Shown here: piece after piece, positions 1 to 8,951 of the stretch | Layout of the letters: the number at the start of each line of letters is the position of its first letter | How positions within the stretch are numbered: position 1 is the first letter of the stretch | Origin: Bryobacter sp. CoA8 C33 | Lineage (GTDB): Bacteria > Acidobacteriota > Terriglobia > Bryobacterales > Bryobacteraceae | DNA length: 64,000 nucleotides | Assembly: GCA_019931185.1 (NCBI GenBank) | Contig: JAINDK010000012.1 | Location: forward strand, 102,565 to 166,564 | Direction of reading: 5' to 3' | Program-made: the position numbers and the translations under genes | The notes under the pieces: generated by a model | What the model was told of the DNA's origin: nothing | The model's input: the letters and a program-made list of their open reading frames with translations, nothing else | Databases searched by the model: none

Positions 1-914
1 TCTCCGTGTTGCTGATCTTCCTGATCAATGCGATTTTCCGCGGCGCCGGCGACGCCGCCATTGCCATGCGGGTCCTTGCCCTGGCCAACTTTGTCAACCT
101 CGTGCTCGACCCCTGTCTCATCTTCGGCTGGGGACCCTTTCCCGCCTTCGGCGTCACGGGTAGCGCCATCGCCACCACGGTCGGCCGCTCCGTCGGTGTG
201 CTCTACCAGCTCTACTGTCTCTTCCGCCGCGGAGAGCGCCTGCGCCTGCGCTTCCGTCACTTCGCGCCGCGCTGGAGCCTGATGTGGCAGATCTTCCGCG
301 TCAGCGTGCCCGGCATGGTGCAGTATCTGATTGGTACGGCTAGCTGGCTGCTGCTCAGCCGCATCGTCGCTCAGTTTGGCAGTATCGCCACGGCCGGCTA
401 TACCATCGCCATCCGAATCATCATCGTCACGATCCTGCCGAGCTGGGGCCTCGGCGCCGCCGCCGCGACGCTCATGGGTCAAAACCTCGGCGCGGGCAAA
501 CCCGACCGCAGCGAACGCGCCACCTGGCTCTGTGGTTTCTACAATATGATCTTTCTGGGTCTGGTCAGTCTCGTTTTCATCTTCCTCGCCGGGCCCCTGA
601 TCCGCATTTTCACGGCTGACGCCGGCGTGGTTGCCGTGGGCCAGAATGCGCTTCGTCTCATCTCCTACGGCTACCTGCTCTATGCCTACGGCATGGTCCT
701 GGTGCAAGCATTTAACGGCGCGGGAGACACCGTCACGCCCACGATCATCAACGTCTTCTGCTATTGGATTTTCCAGATTCCCCTGGCCGGCTGGCTGGCG
801 GGACGCATGGGCCCCGACGGCGTCTTCTGGGCCGTTACGCTCACCGAAAGCCTCATCGCGATCTGCGGCATCCTGGCCTTTCGCACGGGCCGCTGGCGCC
901 GGGTCCGCCTGTAG
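1..914 (+). CDS. MATE family efflux transporter, C-terminal part (5' truncated by window edge)
   Basis: The open frame is already running at the left edge, so the start lies outside the window. About 302 residues are visible against roughly 450 in a full MATE protein, so the last two thirds are present. It is strongly hydrophobic with about eight membrane segments. Conserved MATE features are seen near the visible start (FRGAGD, then GSAIAT) and repeated in the second half (GQNLGAGKP, then FNGAGDT), the usual two-fold internal repeat. MATE proteins export drugs or metabolites by Na+ or H+ antiport at the inner membrane. The substrate cannot be told. Its stop TAG abuts the stop of the next, convergent gene (TAGCTA). 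Confidence 0.9.
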   Translation, partial: SVLLIFLINAIFRGAGDAAIAMRVLALANFVNLVLDPCLIFGWGPFPAFGVTGSAIATTVGRSVGVLYQLYCLFRRGERLRLRFRHFAPRWSLMWQIFRVSVPGMVQYLIGTASWLLLSRIVAQFGSIATAGYTIAIRIIIVTILPSWGLGAAAATLMGQNLGAGKPDRSERATWLCGFYNMIFLGLVSLVFIFLAGPLIRIFTADAGVVAVGQNALRLISYGYLLYAYGMVLVQAFNGAGDTVTPTIINVFCYWIFQIPLAGWLAGRMGPDGVFWAVTLTESLIAICGILAFRTGRWRRVRL

Positions 915-1580
915 CTACCAGTCGCGCAGGGCGCCGGCGATCAACGCTACCACCCGCTCCGTCACCGCGGGATCAAACTCCATCTTCACGTGCGGGCTGC
1001 GCACAGCCCGGTACAGCAGCGGCATGGCCGATGTGTCGAAGCTCGATCCCGCGCCGTAGTGGTATCGCCAGTTGCCCAAGATCCGCGTACGCGCTTGATT
1101 CTCGGCGCGGATCCGGCTTTGTCCCCGGATCAGCCCCGCGTCTTGTTGGTAAAGATTGGCAGCCTCCCGTACATTAGCTGGCACCACGCCGTCACGCCAA
1201 CCTACGCTGTCGATCTGCACATTCAGCCGCACCGGTATCTCCCGTTTTCGCAACCAGCGGCAAAGCTCAATGGTCGCCGCCCCGCCCAAGGACTGTCCGT
1301 ACAATATGATGCGCGCCGCCCCCCGCTCGGCCGCGCTGAGCTTTCCATCCCGATCGGTGTCGAGCGTTGTCTCGATCAGCCGCTGGCCTTCCTTCAGCCG
1401 GTGATTGCTGATCGCCGCCAGCTGTAATTGATCGATCCCCTCGGCTTCCAGTAACCGGTTCACCCGCGCCGTCAGCGCCCACGGCGCATCCGGCGGCTCC
1501 CAACCCCCGGCAATGCCCAGCACAAGCGTCCTCGGCTGCTGTGCCGCGAGCACCGCCACGAAAAAAAGCCCGCGCGCCAT
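915..1580 (-). CDS. small secreted alpha/beta-hydrolase-like protein with an EF-hand-type loop
   Basis: Taken from ATG at 1580 this is 221 residues with a short hydrophobic signal-like N-terminus (MARGLFFVAVLAAQ). A GQSLGG nucleophile-elbow motif (residues 95-100, Ser97) suggests a serine hydrolase or esterase. A loop at residues 74-85 (DTDRDGKLSAAE) matches the 12-position EF-hand Ca2+ pattern just upstream. Substrate unknown. The start is uncertain: this ATG lies in the loop of a terminator-like hairpin (1561-1596), and an in-frame ATG at 1631 is an alternative. It lies downstream of the BON gene on the same strand and converges on the MATE gene with adjacent stops. Confidence 0.65.
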   Translation of the reverse strand: MARGLFFVAVLAAQQPRTLVLGIAGGWEPPDAPWALTARVNRLLEAEGIDQLQLAAISNHRLKEGQRLIETTLDTDRDGKLSAAERGAARIILYGQSLGGAATIELCRWLRKREIPVRLNVQIDSVGWRDGVVPANVREAANLYQQDAGLIRGQSRIRAENQARTRILGNWRYHYGAGSSFDTSAMPLLYRAVRSPHVKMEFDPAVTERVVALIAGALRDW

Positions 1581-1596
1581 CAACCACGCGGGCTTT
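1561..1596 (-). terminator. rho-independent-type terminator after the BON gene, overlapping the next start codon
   Basis: On the minus strand a perfect 10-bp stem (AAAGCCCGCG with CGCGGGCTTT, plus-strand arms 1565-1574 and 1587-1596) with a 12-nt loop runs directly into seven consecutive T (complement of 1561-1567). It starts about 55 nt after the BON stop at 1651. The ATG at 1580 of the downstream hydrolase lies in the loop, so the hairpin may attenuate that gene or that start may be wrong. Confidence 0.7.
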
Positions 1597-1650
1597 AGTG
1601 CACAAGGAGCAGGGGCTAACTCAAATCTCATCGTGTCCGTGCCGGAATCC

Positions 1651-2190
1651 TCAGGACTTTCCTTCCACTCGCAGGTTATTGGTGACGCTGAAGACCCCGC
1701 CCACCAGGTTGGCCTGCATCCCCGCGATGTTCTTATCCATCTCATTCAAGACAATGCCCGTCAGCGTAACGTTTCCGTTCTTGACGATAATCCGCACCGG
1801 AGTAATCGCGCCTAGCGTGTACCGGCTCAGCGAAGGCTGCCGGAAAAGCGTTCGGTATACGGCCAGCCGGATACGGTCATCCATCGGTGACAACGGCAGC
1901 ACCTCGATCCGGTTCACAACCTCTTCCACACCGCAAATGCCCTTGACTACCTGCACGGCCGAGCTTGCCAGTACGGGCCGCGTCACCTGCCCTGTTAGCA
2001 CAACGCTTCGTCCCTCGATGGTGAAGCTCAGGTCGTCAAACACGCCAAAAAAGGGCAACATCAGCAACTCATGCCGCACCTGTTGCTCCAGACGCTCCTG
2101 TTCCGGCACGATGTCCGCCAAGCCCGTTCCCGCCAGCGGCAAACCAAGCAGAACACAAGCCAGCGCCAACCAGTGAACCGTCCGTTTCAC
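1651..2190 (-). CDS. secreted double BON-domain protein
   Basis: GTG start at 2190, chosen because GAGGAGG lies about 7 nt upstream and the product (179 aa) then opens with a clear signal peptide (KRTVHWLALACVLLGLPLAGTGLA). Two BON-like repeats follow, roughly residues 35-100 and 105-175. Each carries the hydrophobic-glycine pattern of BON domains (VVLTGQVTRP in the first, VTLTGIVLN in the second). BON domains bind phospholipid or glycan surfaces, and secreted ones occur in OsmY-like stress proteins and in envelope complexes. An upstream in-frame extension to 2379 lacks a signal and is rejected. A strong terminator follows at 1561-1596. Confidence 0.85.
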   Translation of the reverse strand: MKRTVHWLALACVLLGLPLAGTGLADIVPEQERLEQQVRHELLMLPFFGVFDDLSFTIEGRSVVLTGQVTRPVLASSAVQVVKGICGVEEVVNRIEVLPLSPMDDRIRLAVYRTLFRQPSLSRYTLGAITPVRIIVKNGNVTLTGIVLNEMDKNIAGMQANLVGGVFSVTNNLRVEGKS

Positions 2191-2321
2191 TGTCTTTTCC
2201 TCCTCACTTGGTTTTAAGGATGCAGGCCCGCCGCGCCGCGTTTCCGAAATCGATGGCGCCCCGCCCTGCCACGCTTTCCGCCGCCGGGAGATAGAATTGT
2301 GGACAATTCGCGCGATAACCC

Positions 2322-4973
2322 ATGCCCCAACAGCGACGCAATTACGCTCACGGCCGGATCCGGATCCTTGTCCTGGCAACGGCTCTGGCCTCGGCCCAGG
2401 AGCCTCCAGCCGTGCTCCGGCAGAAATGCGCCGCCTGTCACGACGGCCAACAGCATGCCGGGGGTTTTTCGATTTCCACGGCGGAATCCCTGCGCGCCGG
2501 CGGTGCCCGCTTTGGTCCTGCCGTCGTGGCCGGCCATCCGGAGTCCAGCTCCCTGCTCCGTATCGTTCGCGGTGAGTTGGCCCCGCGCATGCCTCTCGGT
2601 GGAGAGCTCGCCCCCACGGAAATTGCCGCGATCGAAACCTGGATTCGCAACCTCAAGCCCACTACGCTGGCCTCGGTCTCCTCGGCCTGGAATCCCTTTG
2701 TGGCCCCGGTCCGTCCGGCTGTCCCACAACCCCGCGATGCCGCCTGGGTGAGGAATCCCATCGATGCCTTCATCCTTAGCCGCATCGAGGCGGCCGGCCT
2801 CAAGCCCGCCCCCGCCGCCCATCGCCGCACGCTCGCCCGCCGCCTTTATCTCGATCTCGCCGGCATGCCGCCCACCCGCGAGGAACTCGCCGCCTTTGTC
2901 GACGATACCCGCCCCGATGCCTACGTCCGCCTGGTAGACCGCCTCTTGGACGATCCCCGCTACGGCGAGCGCTGGGGCCGCCACTGGCTCGACCTCGCCC
3001 GCTACGGCGAGACTTCCGGCCTCGAAGGCGATGGCGCCATCGGCAACGTCTGGCGCTATCGCGACTGGGTCATCGATGCCTTCAACCGCAACATGCCCTA
3101 CGACCGCTTTGTTCTGCAGCAGATCGCCGGCGGCGACGAACACAGCAAGACCCGCAATAACTATCAGCCCGACGAGCAGGGCCTCATCCCCACCGCGTTT
3201 CTCCGTGTCGCCCCCTGGGACCGCTCCAATCTCGTGGCCGCCGAAGTGCGCGCGAATTATCTCGCCGAAGTCACCACCGCCACCAGCAGCGTCTTTCTCG
3301 GCCTCACCGTCGGCTGTGCCCGCTGCCACGACCACAAGTACGACCCCATCCCGCAAAAAGATTTCTATCGCTTGCAGGCCTTCTTCCAGGCCACCCAGGC
3401 CGCGGGCGCCGTCCCGGTTCCTTTCTCCGGCCGCGCCATGGCCGAGCGTTCCCGCCAGCAGAGTGAGGCCCTCCGCCAGCGTCTCAAGGACGGGCCGGAA
3501 AAGCAGGCCTTCGACGCTCTCGAAAAAGAGCTTCTCGCCAAGTTGATCGCCGAACGCCAGCGGCGCTCAGCCGGCCAGCCCCTCACCAAGAATGACCTTC
3601 GCCTCGAAATCAAACTCGAGCCCCGCCGCATCTTTACCGAAGCGGAATCCCTGCACCATGCCCGCTTGCTAGAGGACGCCGACCGCACTGGCGATGCCGA
3701 GGAAAAAGCTCTCCTCGACACCCTCGAAGACCGTCTCCTGCTCCGGCTCAAGACTGAATACGCCTCGGCTAAACTCGATCCCACCCTTCGCTTCAACGCG
3801 CTGACGGCCAACGATGTCCGCTCCGAGGCCCAGGCGAAATACTCCGGCAAATCGATCTTCACCGTGGTGGAAAAAAACCGCTACGCCGAGATTTCCGGCC
3901 AGCTCAATATCCTGCGCCGCCGCCTCGATCGCTGGCAGCCTAATGTTCTCGCCGTGACCAATGTGCCCGGCCCCCCTTCCGGGCCCGACATCGCTCCGGT
4001 TCACGTTCTGGTGCGAGGTGATTACCGCCAGCCGGGAGAGATCGTCGAGGCTGGCTTTCCCATCGCGCTTACCGGACAGCAGCAGGCCGCTGCCTTTGAG
4101 ACAGACCGCTACCGCCAATACCCCACCCGCGGCCGCCGCATTACTCTTGCCCGCTGGATTGCCAGCCCGAAAAATCCCCTCACGGCCCGCGTTATGGTCA
4201 ACCGTCTTTGGCAGCAGCATTTCGGCTCGGGCATCGTTCGCACACCCAGCGACTTCGGCCGTAACGGCGAAAAGCCAACCCACCCCGAACTGCTCGATTG
4301 GCTCGCTGTCGAGTTCGTCGAGTCCGGCTGGGACATCAAGCACATGCACCGCCTCATGCTTCTGTCGGCCACCTGGCAACAGTCCGCCGAGAATCCCGGC
4401 GCTGACGAAGATAGCCGTCTGTTTTCCCGCTTCTCCCGCCGCCGTCTCGAAGCCGAAGCCATCCGTGACAGCATTCTGGCCGTCAGTGGCCGCCTCAATC
4501 GCGAAATGCATGGCCCCAGCGTCTTTCCGCCCCTGCCGGCTGACCTCGCCGATTTCGCCCGCTATGGCCGCACCGGCGACCTCATGTGGGAACCCAATCC
4601 CCGCGACGAGGACGCCCGCCGCCGCTCCGTCTATATCTTCCAGCGGCGTAGCCTGCCGCTGCCCATGATGGCCAGCTTCGATGCCATCGTGTTCAGCGAA
4701 TCCTGCGACCGGCGCGTCGCTACCACCACCCCGCTCCAGGCCCTCTCCCTCATGAATGGCTCCCTGGTCGAGGAAGAATCCGCTCACCTTGCTGCCCGCA
4801 TCCTCGAAGCCGTCGGCCCCGACCCGGCCCGCCAGATCGAGCGCGCCTTCGAGCATGTTCTCAACCGCCCGCCCGACCCGGCTGAGCTCCAACGCTTCCG
4901 CGACAGCAAGGCGAGCCTCGCCCAAGTCATCCGCGTGCTGTTCAGCTCAAACGAATTTGTCTATACGGAGTAA
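2322..4973 (+). CDS. PSD1 family protein: cytochrome c-like domain + DUF1549 + DUF1553
   Basis: An 883-residue secreted protein. After an N-terminal signal (residues 11-25 hydrophobic, ending ALASAQ) comes a CAACH haem-binding motif (Cys36, Cys39, His40) of the planctomycete-type cytochrome c domain. DUF1549 spans about 130-345 and holds a second CxxCH (CARCHDHKYDP, Cys332-His336). DUF1553 covers about 590-870. This architecture is abundant in Planctomycetes and Bryobacterales and is almost always paired with a DUF1501 protein, as here 6 bp downstream. The biochemical role is not established; links to breakdown of complex polymers in the periplasm have been proposed. The ATG at 2322 has only a weak ribosome site. 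Confidence 0.9.
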   Translation: MPQQRRNYAHGRIRILVLATALASAQEPPAVLRQKCAACHDGQQHAGGFSISTAESLRAGGARFGPAVVAGHPESSSLLRIVRGELAPRMPLGGELAPTEIAAIETWIRNLKPTTLASVSSAWNPFVAPVRPAVPQPRDAAWVRNPIDAFILSRIEAAGLKPAPAAHRRTLARRLYLDLAGMPPTREELAAFVDDTRPDAYVRLVDRLLDDPRYGERWGRHWLDLARYGETSGLEGDGAIGNVWRYRDWVIDAFNRNMPYDRFVLQQIAGGDEHSKTRNNYQPDEQGLIPTAFLRVAPWDRSNLVAAEVRANYLAEVTTATSSVFLGLTVGCARCHDHKYDPIPQKDFYRLQAFFQATQAAGAVPVPFSGRAMAERSRQQSEALRQRLKDGPEKQAFDALEKELLAKLIAERQRRSAGQPLTKNDLRLEIKLEPRRIFTEAESLHHARLLEDADRTGDAEEKALLDTLEDRLLLRLKTEYASAKLDPTLRFNALTANDVRSEAQAKYSGKSIFTVVEKNRYAEISGQLNILRRRLDRWQPNVLAVTNVPGPPSGPDIAPVHVLVRGDYRQPGEIVEAGFPIALTGQQQAAAFETDRYRQYPTRGRRITLARWIASPKNPLTARVMVNRLWQQHFGSGIVRTPSDFGRNGEKPTHPELLDWLAVEFVESGWDIKHMHRLMLLSATWQQSAENPGADEDSRLFSRFSRRRLEAEAIRDSILAVSGRLNREMHGPSVFPPLPADLADFARYGRTGDLMWEPNPRDEDARRRSVYIFQRRSLPLPMMASFDAIVFSESCDRRVATTTPLQALSLMNGSLVEEESAHLAARILEAVGPDPARQIERAFEHVLNRPPDPAELQRFRDSKASLAQVIRVLFSSNEFVYTE

Positions 4974-4979
4974 GCCCGC

Positions 4980-6398
4980 ATGAAAACACGCCGTCAGATT
5001 CTGCTTGACTCCTACCTTGGCCTCGGCTCAATCGCCTTGACCGACCTGCTCGCGCCTCCTCCTGCCCAAGCCGCCGCAGCCGACCCCCTCCTTCCCCGGC
5101 CCACCCATCATCCGGTCAAGGCCAAGCGCTGTATCTTCCTCTTCATGGAAGGCGGCGTCTCTCAGATGGATACCTTTGAGCACAAGCCGCTGCTCACCAA
5201 GCTCGCCGGCCGGCAAATGCCCCGCGCCGAGCGCGCCACGGGTGAAATCGCCACTTTCTCGGCCGCGCCCAACCGCATCATCCCCCCCATCGCGGACTTC
5301 CGCCAGCATGGCGCCAGTGGCCGCTGGGTCTCCTCCCTGCTGCCTGAGATCGCCTCCGTCGTCGACGAGATGGCCTTCCTCCATGGCATCAAGGTCGACA
5401 ACAACAACCATGGCCCCGCCGTTTACCACACGCTTACCGGCAACCAGTTCCCCGGCAGTGCCTCCATTGGCGCCTGGGTCACCTATGGCCTCGGCAGCGA
5501 GAATCGCGATCTGCCCGGCTTCATCGTCATGGGGGATCGCCGCGGCGCCACCATCGGCGGCGCCGGCGTCTGGGGCAATGGCTTTCTTCCCGCCGCCTAC
5601 CAGGGCACCCTCTTCCGCAATGGCGCTGCCCCGATTGTCGACCTCCACCCCCGGTCAGAGACCAGCCAATCCCAGCGCGCTGAACTCGATCTCCTGCAAT
5701 GGCTCAACGAAAAACATCGCGCCGGCCGTACGAACACCAGCGAACTCGAAGCCCGCATTGCATCCTTCGAGCTGGCCTTCCGTATGCAATCCCGCGCCCC
5801 TGAGCTCGTCGATATCGGTCAGGAAACCGAAGCCACCCGCAAGCTCTACGGTCTCGATGACGAAATCACCGAGCCCTTCGGCCGCCAGTGCCTGCTGGCC
5901 CGCCGCATGGTTGAGCGCGGCGTCCGCTTCGTCAAGGTTCTCCACGGCGCCGGTGGCGACCGTTGGGACGATCATGGCAACATCGGCGAGCGCTTGCCCG
6001 TCCATTGCCGCGAAGTCGATAAGCCCGTCGCCGGCTTGCTCAAGGACCTCAAGTCGCGCGGCCTGCTTGAGGAGACTCTCGTCGTTTGGGCCTCCGAGAT
6101 GGGCCGCACTCCCTTTGACAACAACCTCACCACCGACAGGCCCGGCCGCGATCACAACCAATACGGCCTGGTCGTCTGGTTCGCCGGTGGCGGCATCAAA
6201 GCCGGCGCCACCTTTGGGGAAACCGACGAACTTTCTGTCCGCTCGGCTGGCGAGGAGATTCCCCTGCGCGACGTCCACGCCACGATCCTCCACCTCATGG
6301 GCCTCAACCAAAGCCGCCTTACCTACCTCCACGCCGGCCGCTACAAGAAGCTCACCGATATCGGCGGCCGCGTCATCCGTGAGGTCGTCTCCGTCTAG
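4980..6398 (+). CDS. DUF1501 family secreted protein (partner of PSD1 protein)
   Basis: A 472-residue protein in operon with the PSD1 gene (6-bp gap). The N-terminus (MKTRRQILLDSYLGLGSIAL) is Tat-signal-like, with paired arginines followed by a hydrophobic stretch. The body matches DUF1501, a member of the alkaline phosphatase/sulfatase superfamily fold. Typical segments are visible: FLFMEGGVSQMDTFEHKP near residue 50, GNQFPGS, a late WASEMGRTPF and a GRDHNQ box, the latter two supplying possible metal or substrate ligands. The function is unknown; co-transcription suggests a periplasmic partner of the haem protein. Its stop shares the tetranucleotide CTAG with the stop of convergent potD. 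Confidence 0.9.
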   Translation: MKTRRQILLDSYLGLGSIALTDLLAPPPAQAAAADPLLPRPTHHPVKAKRCIFLFMEGGVSQMDTFEHKPLLTKLAGRQMPRAERATGEIATFSAAPNRIIPPIADFRQHGASGRWVSSLLPEIASVVDEMAFLHGIKVDNNNHGPAVYHTLTGNQFPGSASIGAWVTYGLGSENRDLPGFIVMGDRRGATIGGAGVWGNGFLPAAYQGTLFRNGAAPIVDLHPRSETSQSQRAELDLLQWLNEKHRAGRTNTSELEARIASFELAFRMQSRAPELVDIGQETEATRKLYGLDDEITEPFGRQCLLARRMVERGVRFVKVLHGAGGDRWDDHGNIGERLPVHCREVDKPVAGLLKDLKSRGLLEETLVVWASEMGRTPFDNNLTTDRPGRDHNQYGLVVWFAGGGIKAGATFGETDELSVRSAGEEIPLRDVHATILHLMGLNQSRLTYLHAGRYKKLTDIGGRVIREVVSV

Positions 6399-7369
6399 GC
6401 GCTCTTGATTTCCGTCCAAAGCCGGTCCCGCAGCCGCTGCGTGGACCCCGATGCGGTCTGGAACCACTCGCCCCGCTCGAGCACTGTTTCATTGCCCGTC
6501 GCGCAGGGCGACAGCGCCCGGCTCGCGGCACTATTGGCCCGCGCCACCTCTGGCCGGTACAGGTAGTTGATGAATTCGTGCGCCAACTCCCGGCGCCGCG
6601 ACTCCGCCAGCACCCCCACGCAATCGCAGTAAAGCGAATAGCCCTCCGCCGGATGCACAAAGCGCAATTCCGGCGCCTGGTCGATCGACAGTTGCGCGCT
6701 GCCCTGCCACAGTTGCGCCGCCCACACGTCACCGGCCACCACCTGGTCGCGCACCTCCGTGTTGAGATAGGCCCGCAAGACCTGCTTCTGCTCGAGCGCC
6801 AGCTCTTGCGCCCGCCGCAGTTGCTCGGGCGAATCCGTGTTGATCGAATAGCCCAGAATCTTCAGGCACGCCGCAAACACCTCACTCGGCTCATCGAGCA
6901 TCGTGATCTTGCCGCGGTAGCGCGGCTGCCACAAATCCTGCCAGCGGCTGAGCTCTCCCGCCGGCTCGCCCGCCAGAATTCCGCAGCACGACCATAGGTA
7001 GGGCGCTGACCATTCGATCGCCGGATCCCAGGCCGGCTTGCGAAATAGGCCCGCCAGGTGGCTCAGATTCGGCAGTCGCGCCGGCTCGAGCCGCCCGAGC
7101 AACCCCATCTCCCGCATCGGCTGCACCAGACGGTTCTCCGGAAACACCACATCCCAACCCGAATTGCCCGACATCGTCCGGGCAATCGTTTCCTCCGAAC
7201 CCTCAATCACCGCCGAGTACCGCAACTCCACCCCAAACTCGCGCTCAAAACCCGTCAGCGTTTCTCGCGCAATGTAATCGGAATAGTTGATGACGTTCAG
7301 CCGTGGCTTGCCGCTGCCTGTGCATCCGGCCAGCCCCGTCAGGCCCAGAAAGAAGTGCCGCCGCCTCAC
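6395..7369 (-). CDS. potD: polyamine-type ABC transporter substrate-binding lipoprotein
   Basis: Encodes 324 aa from a GTG at 7369 that overlaps the potC stop (GTGA). The start choice gives a proper lipoprotein signal: RRRHFFLGL followed by the lipobox LAGC with Cys16. The sequence is a type-2 periplasmic binding protein of the spermidine/putrescine family (early NYSDYIARETLTGFEREFGV, later GWDVVFPENRLVQPM and YSLYCDCVGV). It should capture a polyamine or related cation and deliver it to PotBC. The substrate is inferred from family and operon only. Last gene of potABCD; its stop overlaps that of the convergent DUF1501 gene. Confidence 0.88.
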   Translation of the reverse strand: MRRRHFFLGLTGLAGCTGSGKPRLNVINYSDYIARETLTGFEREFGVELRYSAVIEGSEETIARTMSGNSGWDVVFPENRLVQPMREMGLLGRLEPARLPNLSHLAGLFRKPAWDPAIEWSAPYLWSCCGILAGEPAGELSRWQDLWQPRYRGKITMLDEPSEVFAACLKILGYSINTDSPEQLRRAQELALEQKQVLRAYLNTEVRDQVVAGDVWAAQLWQGSAQLSIDQAPELRFVHPAEGYSLYCDCVGVLAESRRRELAHEFINYLYRPEVARANSAASRALSPCATGNETVLERGEWFQTASGSTQRLRDRLWTEIKSA

Positions 7370-8130
7370 CGCTGCTGCTCCAGCCGCTGGCTCACCACAA
7401 TCAAAATGCCCAGCCCGAACACGATCACTGTCGAGATCGCATTCACCGCCGGATTCACGCCCCGCCGCGCCATGCCGTAAATGATCATTGGCAGCGTTTC
7501 GGAATCCACACCCGCCACCAGCGACGTGATCACGTAGTCGTCGAGCGAAGTTGTGAACGCCAGCAGCGCCGCGGCGAGGATGCCCGGCTTCAGCATCGGC
7601 AGTGTCACATCGCGAAACGCCTGCCACGGCGTGGCTCCCAGGTCCTGGGCCGCTTCTTCAAAGCTCGCATCCATGGTCCGCAGCCGCGCGAGCACCACCA
7701 TCACCACGTAGACGAGGCAAAAGCTGACATGCGCCAGCACCACCGTGTGCATCCCCAATTGCAAATGCAGAACGCGAAACACCATCTGAAACAGCGCTAG
7801 CAACGAGACCGCCGTCACAATCTCCGGCGTTACCAGCGATACCGACAGCGACGCCGTCAACCAGCGGGACCGTTTCTTCCAGAGCCCGTAGGCGGCCATC
7901 GTGCCAATCACGGTTGACAGCACCGTGGCGAATGCCGCGATTGTCAGGCTGTTCGCCGTGGCCGCGAGCAACGCCCGGTCGCTCCAGGCTCCTTCGTACC
8001 AGCGAAGCGAGAATCCCTCCCAGCGCGTCAGGCGAGACCGGTTGAAGCTGAACACGGCCAGTACCAGTAGCGGCAGGTGCAGAAACGCGTATACCAGACT
8101 GGCGTAAAGGCCCAGCGCCGATGGCCTCAC
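7366..8130 (-). CDS. potC: polyamine-type ABC transporter permease PotC
   Basis: A 254-residue inner-membrane permease with about six membrane segments. The EAA loop that docks on the ATPase is visible as EEAAQDLGATPWQAFRDVTLP in the second half. GTG at 8130 is chosen because it overlaps the potB stop as GTGA, and because residues upstream of it are a read-through of potB in another frame. The end overlaps potD by the same four bases. With PotB it forms the heterodimeric channel. Confidence 0.9.
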   Translation of the reverse strand: MRPSALGLYASLVYAFLHLPLLVLAVFSFNRSRLTRWEGFSLRWYEGAWSDRALLAATANSLTIAAFATVLSTVIGTMAAYGLWKKRSRWLTASLSVSLVTPEIVTAVSLLALFQMVFRVLHLQLGMHTVVLAHVSFCLVYVVMVVLARLRTMDASFEEAAQDLGATPWQAFRDVTLPMLKPGILAAALLAFTTSLDDYVITSLVAGVDSETLPMIIYGMARRGVNPAVNAISTVIVFGLGILIVVSQRLEQQR

Positions 8131-8951
8131 AGGATATCCTCCCGGTGCCGCGCGACCAGGGCCAGGCCGGCGAGCACTACTACCATCAGGATGAGCGAAG
8201 CCGCCGCTCCAAAGGGCCAGTCGCGCGCCGTGGTGAACTGATTCTGCACCAGATTTCCGATCAGAATTGTACTTCCGCCCCCAAGCAGATCGCTGGTGAG
8301 ATAAGTCCCGAGCGCTGGCACGTAGACCAGAAACGCGGCAGTCCGCAGCCCCGGGGCCGAGACCGGAATCACCACTCGCGTGAAGGTCTCCCAGGGCGTT
8401 GCCCCCAAGTCCGCCGCTGCCTCCACCAGCGAATAGTCCAGCCGCTCCAGCGTCGAGTAGATCGGCAGCACCGCCAACGGCAGACTGCAATACACAAGCC
8501 CAACCAGCACCGCCCCGTGATTGTAGAGCAGCGGCAACGGCTGCTCAATCCAGCCCAGCGCCAGCAGCACGGAATTAAACAGGCCCGTATCCCGCAGCAG
8601 GAAAACCCAAGCATAGGTGCGCACGAGAAAACTCGTCCAGAACGGCAGCATCACCAGTTGCAGATACATTCCCCGCCGCGGCCCTGACCGCGAGATAAAC
8701 CAAGCCAGCGGAAATCCAAGCACCAAACACAACACCGTCGTCTCGACGGCGATCCAAAACGAGCGCAGCAGAATTTCCCCATAAAGCGGATCGAAAAAAC
8801 GCTGGTAGCTCTCCAGCGACAGCGGCAGGCTTTGGCCGCCATAGGGCCCGCGCGTCAGCAGGCTGTAAGCCAGCACAATCCCCATCGGCGCCCAAAAGAG
8901 CCCGGTCGTCACCAGCCAGGCCGGCAGTAGAAACCAGCGGCGCAGGCTCAT
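8127..8951 (-). CDS. potB: polyamine-type ABC transporter permease PotB
   Basis: A 274-residue permease starting at the ATG at 8951, which overlaps the potA stop (ATGA); an 11-codon in-frame extension would run back into potA and is not preferred. About six membrane helices, with an EAA motif near the C-terminal third (VEAAADLGATPWETFTRVVIP). It pairs with PotC. The operon order A-B-C-D matches the classical spermidine/putrescine importer. Confidence 0.9.
   Translation of the reverse strand: MSLRRWFLLPAWLVTTGLFWAPMGIVLAYSLLTRGPYGGQSLPLSLESYQRFFDPLYGEILLRSFWIAVETTVLCLVLGFPLAWFISRSGPRRGMYLQLVMLPFWTSFLVRTYAWVFLLRDTGLFNSVLLALGWIEQPLPLLYNHGAVLVGLVYCSLPLAVLPIYSTLERLDYSLVEAAADLGATPWETFTRVVIPVSAPGLRTAAFLVYVPALGTYLTSDLLGGGSTILIGNLVQNQFTTARDWPFGAAASLILMVVVLAGLALVARHREDIL

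Noticed and set aside
1581..1745. Upstream extension of the small hydrolase to 1745
   Set aside because: It would run into the BON gene coding region and remove the signal peptide from the N-terminus.
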